From Bordetella parapertussis (GTDB lineage Bacteria > Pseudomonadota > Gammaproteobacteria > Burkholderiales > Burkholderiaceae_C), in contig CAMDJU010000044.1 of assembly GCA_945900695.1 (NCBI GenBank), forward strand, positions 1 through 13,523: a stretch of 13,523 bases of DNA. The letters are read 5' to 3'. Below are positions 1 through 6,946 of this stretch, piece by piece; within the stretch, counting starts at the first letter, position 1, and each line of letters begins with the position of its first letter. A program made the position numbers and the translations under genes. Below the pieces are notes generated by a model. That model was not told the origin of the DNA and did not search any database. It saw only the letters and a list, made by a program, of their open reading frames with translations.

Positions 1-2985
1 GGCTTGATCGACCTGTTCCCCATGGGCTCCTTGGTGCCCTACCGGGTGGATTTGTTTGACAACGAGGTCGACTCGATCCGCACCTTTGACCCCGACAGCC
101 AGCGCAGCTTGTACCCCGTGCCCGAGGTGCGCTTGCTGCCCGGGCGCGAGTTCCCCATGGACGAGGCGGCGCGCGCCAAGTTTCGCAGCCGCTGGCGCGA
201 ACTGCTAGAGGGCGACCCGACCAAAAGCCGCATTTACAAAGACATGGGCAACGGCATGGCCACGGCGGGCATCGAGTACTACCTGCCCTTGTTTTTTGAC
301 GACACCACAACGGTGTTTGACTACCTGGGCCCTCAGGCATTGGTGGCCTTGCACGGCGATTTGGACGCGGCCTTTGCCCACTTTTGGCAAGACACCCACG
401 AGCGACACCGCTTGGTGCGTGGCGACCCCGAGCGGCCGGTGCTGCCCCCGGCCAGTTTGTTTTTGAGCGCCGAGGCTTTCTACAGCGCGGCCAATTTGCA
501 TGGGCAATTGGCCATCCGCGCCCACAGCAGCGATGCGGCCGACAGCGCCTGGGTGCAGCCCCTGGTCGGATTGCAGGCTTTGCGGGGTGCCGAGGACCCG
601 CTGCTGAACTTGAAAACCCATGCTGCCTCAAGTGCAAGGCGGGTGTTGATCTTGGCCGAGAGCGATGGCCGGCGCGAAAGCTTGCTGGACTTTGTCCGCG
701 CCAGCGGCCTGAGTGTGGCGGTGTTTGACGACCTGGCCGCGTTTGAAGCCAGCGACGCGCCCTGGGGCATGGCCACCGCCGCATTGCACCAAGGCTTTGC
801 CTGGTTAGAGCGAGGTCTCGATTTGGTCACCGAGACCGAGTTGTTTGCCACCAACCCCAGCGTGCGCCGCCGCCACAAACAAGAGCAAGTCAGCGATGTG
901 CAGGCGCTGATCAAAGACCTGGCCGAACTCAATGTGGGCGACCCGGTGGTGCACAGCGCCCACGGCATTGGCCGCTACCGGGGTTTGGTGCACTTGGACA
1001 TGGGTGCGGCCCCGCAAGCCGATGGCAGCCCCAGCTTGCAAGAGTTTTTGCACCTGGAATACGCCGACGCCGCGGTGCTGTACGTGCCGGTCAGCCAGTT
1101 GCACCTGATCAGCCGCTACACGGGCGTGAGCGCCGATGAGGCCCCGCTGCACCGCTTGGGTTCGGCCCAATGGGACAAAGCGCGGCGCAAAGCGGCCGAG
1201 CAAATCCGCGATGTAGCGGCCGAGCTTCTCAACATCTACGCCAGCCGCGCAGCGCGCACCGGCCACGCGTTTCGCTACAGCGCGGCCGACTATGAGGTGT
1301 TTGCCAACGACTTTGGCTTTGAAGAAACCGCCGATCAGCGCGCCGCCATCCATGCGGTGATCCAAGACATGATCAGCCCGCGCCCCATGGACCGCTTGGT
1401 CTGCGGCGATGTGGGCTTTGGCAAAACCGAAGTGGCCTTGCGCGCCGCCTTTGTGGCCATCACCGGGGGCAAACAGGTGGCGTTTTTGGCCCCCACCACC
1501 TTGCTGGCCGAACAACACTTTCAAACCCTCACCGATCGCTTTGCCAAGTGGCCGGTCAAGGTGGCCGAGGTCAGCCGCTTTCGCTCGGCCAAAGAGGTCA
1601 GCGCCACTTTGGTGGGCTTGGCCAATGGCAGCGTGGACATCGTGGTGGGCACGCACAAGCTGCTGAGCGAATCGGTCAAGTACAAAGACCTGGGGCTGCT
1701 GGTGATCGACGAAGAACACCGCTTTGGCGTGCGCCACAAAGAAACCATGAAGGCCTTGCGTGCCGAGGTCGACGTGCTCACCCTCACCGCCACGCCCATC
1801 CCGCGCACCTTGGGCATGGCCTTGGAGGGCCTGCGCGAATTGAGCGTCATCGCCACAGCGCCGCAGCGGCGTCTGGCCATCAAAACCTTTGTGCGCGACG
1901 AGGGCCAAGGGGTGATTCGCGAGGCGGTGCTGCGCGAACTCAAACGCGGTGGGCAGTGTTACTTTTTGCACAACGAAGTTGAGACCATCGAAAACCGCAA
2001 GCAAAAGTTGGAAGAAATCTTGCCTGAGGCGCGCATCGCTGTGGCCCACGGCCAAATGCCCGAACGCGACTTGGAGCGGGTGATGCGCGACTTTGTGGCC
2101 CAGCGCTTCAACGTGCTGCTGTGCTCAACCATCATTGAAACCGGTATCGATGTACCCAGCGCCAACACCATTTTGATCAGCCGCGCCGACAAATTTGGCC
2201 TGGCCCAGCTGCACCAGCTGCGCGGGCGCGTGGGGCGCAGCCACCACCAAGCCTATGCCTACTTGATGGTGCCCGACACCCAAAGCCTGACCAAGCAAGC
2301 CCAGCAGCGGCTGGACGCCATCCAGCAAATGGAGGAGCTGGGCTCGGGCTTTTACCTGGCCATGCACGACCTCGAAATCCGGGGTGCTGGCGAGGTGCTG
2401 GGCGAAAACCAAAGCGGCAACATGCACGAGGTCGGCTTTCAGCTCTACAACGAAATGCTGTCCGAGGCGGTGCGCGCCCTTAAAAATGGCCAAGAGCCCG
2501 ATTTGCTCAAACCCTTTGCCGCGGTCACCGACATCAACTTACACGCCCCAGCCTTGCTGCCCGATGACTACTGTGGCGACGTGCATTTGCGGCTGAGTTT
2601 CTACAAAAAACTTGCCAGCGCCCAAACCCCTGATCAGATCGACGGTCTGCTGGAAGAAATCGTCGACCGCTTTGGCCAACTGCCAGCGCAGGCCCAGACC
2701 TTGATTGACGTGCACCGCCTGCGCGTGCTGGTACAGCCCTACGGCGTGGCCAAGGTCGACGCCACACCCAACGTCATCTTGATCGCCTTCAAGCCCCATG
2801 CCCCCGTGGACGGCGTGCGCATCATCCAACTGGTGCAAAAAAACAAACACATCAAGCTCGCAGGCAACGACAAACTGCGCATTGAGCGCGCGCTGCCCAC
2901 CCCTCACGAGCGTGCCCAGTTGGTGCGTGAGGTGCTGCGCTCGCTGGGCTCACCCACCACCCAAGCACCTTCCACCGTCTCTTAA
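1..2985 (+). CDS. mfd: Transcription-repair coupling factor Mfd, 5'-truncated by window edge
   Basis: ATP-dependent DNA translocase that pushes stalled RNA polymerase off damaged DNA and recruits UvrA for nucleotide excision repair; cytoplasmic. The frame is open from base 1 and covers about 994 residues, against roughly 1150 for the family, so about 150 N-terminal residues lie outside the window. In order I see the rest of the UvrB-homology region (LIDLFPMGS near the start), a CarD-like RNA-polymerase-interaction domain from about 919 to 1110 (VHSAHGIGRYRG), and two helicase lobes. The lobes carry Walker A GDVGFGKT (1405-1428), Walker B-type DEEH (1708-1719), TATPIPRTL (1786-1812) and RGRVGRS (2221-2241). 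The RecG-like translocation segment follows (EIRGAGEVLGENQSG), then the C-terminal regulatory domain (about 2530-2950). All motor motifs are intact. It is the first gene of a plus-strand series followed 107 bp later by a regulator-like gene and serB. Identification is very secure. Confidence 0.98.
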   Translation, partial: GLIDLFPMGSLVPYRVDLFDNEVDSIRTFDPDSQRSLYPVPEVRLLPGREFPMDEAARAKFRSRWRELLEGDPTKSRIYKDMGNGMATAGIEYYLPLFFDDTTTVFDYLGPQALVALHGDLDAAFAHFWQDTHERHRLVRGDPERPVLPPASLFLSAEAFYSAANLHGQLAIRAHSSDAADSAWVQPLVGLQALRGAEDPLLNLKTHAASSARRVLILAESDGRRESLLDFVRASGLSVAVFDDLAAFEASDAPWGMATAALHQGFAWLERGLDLVTETELFATNPSVRRRHKQEQVSDVQALIKDLAELNVGDPVVHSAHGIGRYRGLVHLDMGAAPQADGSPSLQEFLHLEYADAAVLYVPVSQLHLISRYTGVSADEAPLHRLGSAQWDKARRKAAEQIRDVAAELLNIYASRAARTGHAFRYSAADYEVFANDFGFEETADQRAAIHAVIQDMISPRPMDRLVCGDVGFGKTEVALRAAFVAITGGKQVAFLAPTTLLAEQHFQTLTDRFAKWPVKVAEVSRFRSAKEVSATLVGLANGSVDIVVGTHKLLSESVKYKDLGLLVIDEEHRFGVRHKETMKALRAEVDVLTLTATPIPRTLGMALEGLRELSVIATAPQRRLAIKTFVRDEGQGVIREAVLRELKRGGQCYFLHNEVETIENRKQKLEEILPEARIAVAHGQMPERDLERVMRDFVAQRFNVLLCSTIIETGIDVPSANTILISRADKFGLAQLHQLRGRVGRSHHQAYAYLMVPDTQSLTKQAQQRLDAIQQMEELGSGFYLAMHDLEIRGAGEVLGENQSGNMHEVGFQLYNEMLSEAVRALKNGQEPDLLKPFAAVTDINLHAPALLPDDYCGDVHLRLSFYKKLASAQTPDQIDGLLEEIVDRFGQLPAQAQTLIDVHRLRVLVQPYGVAKVDATPNVILIAFKPHAPVDGVRIIQLVQKNKHIKLAGNDKLRIERALPTPHERAQLVREVLRSLGSPTTQAPSTVS

Positions 2986-3030
2986 TTCACATCCCTGTGG
3001 GTGAGTTTGCGCACCTGCCACGCCAATCAA

Positions 3031-3060
3031 CGAAACAATAGTCGATACAAACGATACAAT
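3031..3060 (+). promoter_or_regulatory. Candidate promoter of the HTH-ATPase gene
   Basis: The 107-bp gap after mfd becomes sharply AT-rich from about 3025. TACAAT at 3055-3060 differs by one base from the sigma-70 -10 consensus. At a 17-bp spacing the -35 position reads GAAACA (3032-3037), only 3 of 6 consensus bases, so an activator or a weak promoter is implied. Transcription would begin near 3067, leaving a leader of about 25 nt. The promoter call is inference from sequence resemblance. Confidence 0.4.
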
Positions 3061-3076
3061 AAATCAATTTTAAAGA

Positions 3077-3097
3077 TGCATTAAAGATACAAATGCA
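3077..3097. repeat. Inverted repeat straddling the start codon
   Basis: TGCATT (3077-3082) and AATGCA (3092-3097) are perfect inverted 6-mers separated by 9 bp; the second arm contains the ATG at 3093. The left arm is part of the self-complementary ATGCAT. It could be an operator half-site pair or a weak RNA hairpin occluding the start codon. The arms are short and AT-rich, so chance is not excluded. Confidence 0.35.
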
Positions 3098-4136
3098 AGA
3101 CCTCAACGATGCAATCATCCTCGCCTGCGCCTCGCAAGGTGGTGCATTGCCCAGCCTGGCCACCGAGCAGACGGGGCTGTCACGCGTGGCGGTTTCGCGC
3201 CGGTTGCAAAAACTGGTAGCGGCCGGTTACTTGCAGCGCCATGGCACGGGGACCCGGCCCAACTACAGCCTGGGCCAGCGTCGGTTTTGGATGGGTTGCT
3301 TGCCCCGCCTGGAGATCTTGCGCAACGGTGGTGAGATGGCCATCTGGGAGCGCCACGTCGCTCCGCTGCTGGTGGAGGTGCGCGCCAATGTCAAAAGCCT
3401 GGCCAACACGGCCTTCACCGAAATGCTCAACAACGCGCTGGACCACTCGCATGCACAACAAGTGCTGATGGGACTGCAAATGCATGCGGGCCAATTGCAA
3501 ATGGTGGTGGCCGATGATGGCGTGGGCTTGTTCAACAAAATCACCGCGTCGGCCCATTTGTTTGACCCGCGATTGGCCATTCTGGAACTGGCCAAGGGAA
3601 AGTTCACCACCGCGCCCGAGGGCCACTCGGGCATGGGCATTTTTGTTTCTTCGCGCATGATGGATGGGTTTGCCATTGATTCGCGCGGACTGCGTTTTGA
3701 CCCCCATGAGAACAGCCACCCCCTGGGCGTTTTTGACTGGATCGACATCGCGGCAGGCCTCAAACCACAGTCCCTGGGCACGGTGCTGCGCATGGCGATT
3801 TCACTGGACAGCACGCGCACCCCCAATGAGGTCTATTTGAAATATTTCGAGCCCAACGAAGTGGGTGCAGATGCTTTTCACACCACCGAAATTCCGGTGC
3901 GCCTGGCCCAGCTCAGCAGTGAGTTGGTGTCTCGCTCGCAAGCCAAATGGGTGATGGAGCGCGCCACCCAATTCAAAACCGTCATCTTGGATTTTGAAGG
4001 CGTGGCCCACGTGGGCCAAGCCTTTGTGGACGAGGTGTTTCGTGTGTTTGCTGTGGCCCACCCCGAGATTCAACTCAAGACCATGGGCATGACACCCGCG
4101 GTGGCGCAGTTGGTGGGTTTGTTTGTCAAGCTTTGA
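3093..4136 (+). CDS. Winged HTH - GHKL ATPase - STAS-like (DUF4325-type) fusion protein
   Basis: A 347-residue protein of unknown physiological role. Residues about 5-61 form a MarR/IclR-like winged helix-turn-helix (recognition region TGLSRVAVSRRLQKL, wing RHGTGTRPNYSL). Residues about 95-240 are a GHKL/HATPase_c fold: N box with E110, N113/N114, D117 and H118, G1 box DDGVG (141-145), G2 box GHSGMG (177-182). Residues about 265-347 resemble the STAS-like DUF4325 domain (TVILDFEGVAHVGQAFVDEVF, 296-316). In Bacillus SpoIIAB/SpoIIAA such ATPase and STAS folds are separate partners of an anti-sigma switch; here both sit in cis with a DNA-binding domain. There is no histidine-kinase dimerisation domain, receiver, signal peptide or membrane segment, so a cytoplasmic ATP-dependent regulator is inferred. 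The ATG is used although no clear Shine-Dalgarno precedes it. serB starts 43 bp after its stop, so co-transcription is likely. Domains are confident; function is not. Confidence 0.85.
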   Translation: MQDLNDAIILACASQGGALPSLATEQTGLSRVAVSRRLQKLVAAGYLQRHGTGTRPNYSLGQRRFWMGCLPRLEILRNGGEMAIWERHVAPLLVEVRANVKSLANTAFTEMLNNALDHSHAQQVLMGLQMHAGQLQMVVADDGVGLFNKITASAHLFDPRLAILELAKGKFTTAPEGHSGMGIFVSSRMMDGFAIDSRGLRFDPHENSHPLGVFDWIDIAAGLKPQSLGTVLRMAISLDSTRTPNEVYLKYFEPNEVGADAFHTTEIPVRLAQLSSELVSRSQAKWVMERATQFKTVILDFEGVAHVGQAFVDEVFRVFAVAHPEIQLKTMGMTPAVAQLVGLFVKL

Positions 4137-4179
4137 ACCTCCTTTCATCCACCCAACAACCCACACAGGCATCCCCGCC

Positions 4180-4896
4180 ATGAGCCACCCCGCCCCCTTT
4201 GCCCCCGGCCTGAACATCCAAGGCTTCAACGCACCCTTGCGATTGCACGACTTCAAATTGATTACGTTTGACATGGACTCGACGCTGATCAACATCGAGT
4301 GCGTGGACGAAATCGCCGACGCCGCGGGGCGCAAGGCCGAGGTGGCGGCCATCACCGAGGCGGCCATGCGCGGCGAGATCAAAGACTACAAAGACAGCCT
4401 GCGCCAGCGCGTGGCCTTGCTCAAGGGCGTGCCCGAGTACGCCCTGCACGCGGTCTACGAACACCGGCTTCGCTTGAACCCCGGCGCACAAAGCCTGGTG
4501 CAAGCCTGCCAACAGGCGGGGCTCAAAACCTTGCTGGTGAGTGGCGGCTTCACGTTTTTCACCGACCGGGTGCGCGATGTCTTGCGCCTGGACGAAACCC
4601 GCAGCAATGTGCTGGAAGTGGCCAACGGCGTGCTGACAGGCCGCATGGTCGACCAGGCTTGGGGCGACATCTGCGACGGCGAAGAAAAACGCCGCATGCT
4701 GACCCAAACCTGTGCGCGTTGGGGATTTGCGCCCCACCAAGCGATTGCCATGGGCGACGGCGCCAACGACTTGCCCATGATGGGCATGGCCGGTTTATCG
4801 GTGGCCTACCACGCCAAACCCGCCGTTCGGGCCCAGGCCATGGTGTCGATCGAGGAAGGCGGCTTAGACCGCCTGCTCGAAGTGCTGCACGCTTGA
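4180..4896 (+). CDS. serB: Phosphoserine phosphatase SerB
   Basis: Hydrolyses O-phospho-L-serine to serine and phosphate, the last step of serine synthesis; cytoplasmic, Mg2+-dependent HAD enzyme. The 238 residues carry motif I DMDSTL with nucleophile D31 and acid/base D33, the SerB hallmark E40-C-V-D-E, motif II SGG (S121), a basic motif around EEKRR (168-172), and motif III GDGANDLPM (192-200). There is no N-terminal ACT domain, so this is the short form. A longer frame opens at a TTG at 4123 inside the preceding gene, but its first 19 residues are unlike SerB. The ATG at 4180, with a weak AGG about 10 bases upstream, gives the usual start. It lies 43 bp behind the HTH-ATPase gene on the same strand with no terminator visible between them. 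Downstream it converges on idnD. Confidence 0.96.
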   Translation: MSHPAPFAPGLNIQGFNAPLRLHDFKLITFDMDSTLINIECVDEIADAAGRKAEVAAITEAAMRGEIKDYKDSLRQRVALLKGVPEYALHAVYEHRLRLNPGAQSLVQACQQAGLKTLLVSGGFTFFTDRVRDVLRLDETRSNVLEVANGVLTGRMVDQAWGDICDGEEKRRMLTQTCARWGFAPHQAIAMGDGANDLPMMGMAGLSVAYHAKPAVRAQAMVSIEEGGLDRLLEVLHA

Positions 4897-4930
4897 TGGC
4901 CCCCTGAGGCTGCCGCCACTTGGCTGGCTT

Positions 4931-4951
4931 GGCCATCGGCACCTGATGGCC
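4931..4951. repeat. Perfect 7-bp stem-loop in the serB/idnD convergent gap
   Basis: GGCCATC (4931-4937), a 7-base loop, then GATGGCC (4945-4951) form a perfect hairpin in the 99-bp gap between the converging serB and idnD. A further GATGGCC begins at the serB stop (4895-4901) and could pair with the same left arm. No T-tract follows on either strand, so it is not a canonical intrinsic terminator. It may act as a bidirectional RNA 3'-end stabiliser or be a remnant of an intergenic repeat. The structure is seen; the role is inferred. Confidence 0.4.
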
Positions 4952-4995
4952 TCGACCAGCGCAGCCAAACCACCCACCCCCGACGGGCGAATCCC

Positions 4996-6033
4996 TCAAG
5001 CAAAGGTAAGCTGCACCTTCATCGACTGGGTGCGGTCAGCAGCCAGAGCAAAGGCCTTGGCATACTCCGTGTGGGGCAGGCTGTGGCTGATCAAGGGTTT
5101 CACATCGACCCGGCGCTGGTTCATCAGCGCCACGGCCAAGGCAAACTCTTCATGGAAGCGAAACGTGCCGCGCCACTCGAACTCTTTGGCCACCAAGACA
5201 TTCATCGGGATGGTGGTGTCGCCACCGGTGCCCACTTGCACGATCACGCCGCGTGGGCGCAACACATCAAAAGCGGCCACCAAGGCCTTGGCATTGCCGC
5301 TGGCCTCGATGAGCACATCAAAGTGACCTTTGTTGGCTTTGAATGCGTCCAAGCCCTCTGGCGTGGTGGCGGTGTTGATGGTGTGATCGGCACCGACCAA
5401 GCGGGCCCGCGCCAGGGTTTGGTCGGTGATGTCGGTGGCCACCACCTCGGCCGCACCCGCCCATCGCGCGGCCAACACACACAACGAACCAATCGGCCCG
5501 CAACCGGTGACCAACACCCGCGCACCCGCCAGGGATCCGGCACGGCGCACCGCGTGCAAGGCCACCGACAAGGGCTCGGCCATGGCCGCTTCGCCATCGC
5601 TCACATGTTCGGCCACGGCATGGGCTTGCCAGGCCTCAATCACCATCTCTTGCCGAAAGGCGCCTTGGATGTGCGGCCAAGGCATGGCGCTGCCATAAAA
5701 GCGCATGTTCAGGCAATGGCTGTGCTGCCCCTTTTCGCAAAACATGCAGTGGCCACAAGGCCGACTGGGGCTGATGGCGACCCGCGTGCCCAGCGCCATG
5801 CCTGGCACTTGTGCACCCACGGCCACCACCTGGCCCGACACCTCGTGGCCCAACACCATGGGTTGCTTGACCCGCACGGTGCCAAAGCCACCATGCTGGT
5901 AGTAATGCAGGTCGGAGCCGCAAATGCCACCGGCGCGCATGTGCACCCGCAATTGGTGTTCGCCCAAAGGTTCGGCATCGGTTTCTTCAATGCGCAAATC
6001 GTTGGCGCCGTGGATCACAAGGGCTTGGGGCAT
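4996..6033 (-). CDS. idnD: L-idonate 5-dehydrogenase, zinc-dependent MDR family
   Basis: Oxidises L-idonate to 5-keto-D-gluconate with NAD(P)+; cytoplasmic. The 345 residues match the family length (about 343). Catalytic zinc ligands are C38 (GGICGSD), H63-E64 (LGHE) and E153 (AEPL). Structural zinc cysteines are C93, C96, C99 and C107. The Rossmann glycine motif is GCGPIG (178-183 region), and an aspartate at the end of the next strand (VVATD, D201) favours NAD+ over NADP+. The frame runs 42 codons further upstream, but those would lie inside the end of idnO. The ATG at 6033, giving MPQALVIHG, starts the conserved domain, although only a weak purine-rich site precedes it. It is downstream of idnO with a 37-bp gap, consistent with one transcript. 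Close relatives act on sorbitol, threonine or other polyols, so the substrate rests mainly on the adjacent IdnO. Confidence 0.85.
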   Translation of the reverse strand: MPQALVIHGANDLRIEETDAEPLGEHQLRVHMRAGGICGSDLHYYQHGGFGTVRVKQPMVLGHEVSGQVVAVGAQVPGMALGTRVAISPSRPCGHCMFCEKGQHSHCLNMRFYGSAMPWPHIQGAFRQEMVIEAWQAHAVAEHVSDGEAAMAEPLSVALHAVRRAGSLAGARVLVTGCGPIGSLCVLAARWAGAAEVVATDITDQTLARARLVGADHTINTATTPEGLDAFKANKGHFDVLIEASGNAKALVAAFDVLRPRGVIVQVGTGGDTTIPMNVLVAKEFEWRGTFRFHEEFALAVALMNQRRVDVKPLISHSLPHTEYAKAFALAADRTQSMKVQLTFA

Positions 6034-6070
6034 GGGGCAACTCGTCAGGTGAGGGATGAAAAATTCGGGG

Positions 6071-6877
6071 TTACAGCGATGCGGTGACGCCGCCGTCCAC
6101 ATACAGCACATGGCCGTTGACAAAGGTTGATGCGTCGCTGCTGAGAAACACCGCCGCACCCACCAGGTCTTGCACCTGGCCCCAGCGCTTGGCCGGTGTG
6201 CGCCCGATCAACCAACCGCTGAAGCTGGCGTCGTTGACCAGTGCCTCGGTGAGTTCGGTTTTGAAGTAACCGGGGCCAATGCCATTGACCTGGATGCCAT
6301 GCGGCCCCCAGTCCACTGCCATGCCCTTGGTGAGCATCTTCAGCGCCCCTTTGGACGCGGTGTAGGGCGCGGTGCCGGGGCGGCCCAGCTCGCTCATGAC
6401 CGAACAGATGTTGATGATCTTGCCGGCTTTGCGCGAAATCATGCCGGGCACCACGGCTTGCGACACATAAAACGCGCTGTCCAAATTGGTGCGCATGATG
6501 TTGTGCCACTGCTCGGGCGGAAAGCTCTCCAGCGAGGAGCGAAACGTCATGCCAGCGTTGTTGACCAAAATATCAATGGGCCCCACGCTGCGCTCGATCT
6601 CAGCCACACCGGCCTTGACCGCTGCGCCATCGGTGGCGTCAAAAGCCTGGACGAACACACCATCGCTGGGCCCTGGCAATTGGCGCAACTTGTCGGCTGC
6701 GGCCAACAACTTGTCACGGTTGCGCCCATTGAGCACGACCCGCGCACCCGCGCTGCGCAAGCCCTCGGCCAAGGCCAGGCCGATGCCGCTGCCCGAGCCG
6801 GTGACCAAGGCCACGCGGCCCGTCAGGTTGAACATGGCCAGCGCGGCTGGCAAGGAAGAAGTGGGGTTGGTGTTCAT
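6071..6877 (-). CDS. idnO: Gluconate 5-dehydrogenase (5-keto-D-gluconate reductase), SDR family
   Basis: Classical short-chain dehydrogenase that reduces 5-keto-D-gluconate to D-gluconate, the step after IdnD; cytoplasmic. In the 268 residues I see the cofactor motif TGSGSGIG (26-33), NNAG (106-109), and the catalytic S159, Y172 and K176 (YTASK). The stretches KIINICSVMSELGR, VNGIGPGYFKTELT and GRTPAKRWG are close to what I recall of Escherichia coli IdnO, more specific than generic oxoacyl-ACP reductases. An arginine pair after strand two (NGRNR) would suit NADPH. The start is uncertain: ATGs at 6877, 6886 and 6835 are possible and none has a good Shine-Dalgarno; 6877 keeps a short N-terminal tail before the fold. 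uvrC ends 69 bp upstream on the same strand and idnD follows 37 bp downstream. No gluconate kinase, transporter or idn regulator is adjacent. Confidence 0.88.
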   Translation of the reverse strand: MNTNPTSSLPAALAMFNLTGRVALVTGSGSGIGLALAEGLRSAGARVVLNGRNRDKLLAAADKLRQLPGPSDGVFVQAFDATDGAAVKAGVAEIERSVGPIDILVNNAGMTFRSSLESFPPEQWHNIMRTNLDSAFYVSQAVVPGMISRKAGKIINICSVMSELGRPGTAPYTASKGALKMLTKGMAVDWGPHGIQVNGIGPGYFKTELTEALVNDASFSGWLIGRTPAKRWGQVQDLVGAAVFLSSDASTFVNGHVLYVDGGVTASL

Positions 6878-6889
6878 GGGCCGCATTCT

Positions 6890-6941
6890 AGGTGGCGCCC
6901 CTGTGCCAACACACCGGGCAAACACCCACCCCTGGCCACCT
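6890..6941. repeat. Inverted repeat between uvrC and idnO
   Basis: AGGTGGC (6890-6896) and GCCACCT (6935-6941) are perfect 7-bp inverted arms with 38 bp between them, nearly filling the 69-bp uvrC-idnO gap. No T-run follows on the minus strand, so it is not a standard terminator. It may be an operator pair or an RNA fold at the 5' end of idnO. Chance pairing in GC-rich DNA is a real alternative. Confidence 0.25.
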
Positions 6942-6946
6942 TTGGC

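Larger units (their letters stand above)
3031..3114 (+). repeat. Iterated GATACAA-type octamers, partly helically phased
   Basis: Six related octamers lie in one direction: CGAAACAA (3031), CGATACAA (3043), CGATACAA (3052), AGATGCAT (3074), AGATACAA (3085) and CGATGCAA (3107). The last four start 22, 11 and 22 bp apart, i.e. whole turns of the helix on one face. Two of them form an 11-bp tandem unit, TAAAGATGCAT then TAAAGATACAA (3071-3092), matching at 9 of 11 positions. The array covers the candidate -10 element, abuts the start codon at 3093 and continues into the coding sequence. A protein-binding array (operator) is the natural reading. The repeats are seen directly; the function is inferred. 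Confidence 0.55.

Noticed and set aside
805..2055. Long open frame (about 416 codons) antisense to mfd
   Set aside because: Its translation is rich in His, Gln, Gly and Ala with no domain signature, as expected from the complement of GC-rich coding DNA, while the opposite strand encodes an intact Mfd.
2983..3010. Possible terminator after mfd (TCAC ... GTGA around 2987-3004)
   Set aside because: The stem is only about four pairs with poor inner pairing and no T-run, too weak to call.
4123..4179. Upstream TTG start for serB overlapping the HTH-ATPase gene
   Set aside because: The 19 added residues are not SerB-like and the ATG at 4180 gives the family's normal length.
5071..6087. Open plus-strand frame of about 338 codons opposite idnD
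   Set aside because: IdnD has all zinc and cofactor residues on the other strand; the plus frame has no recognisable domain.
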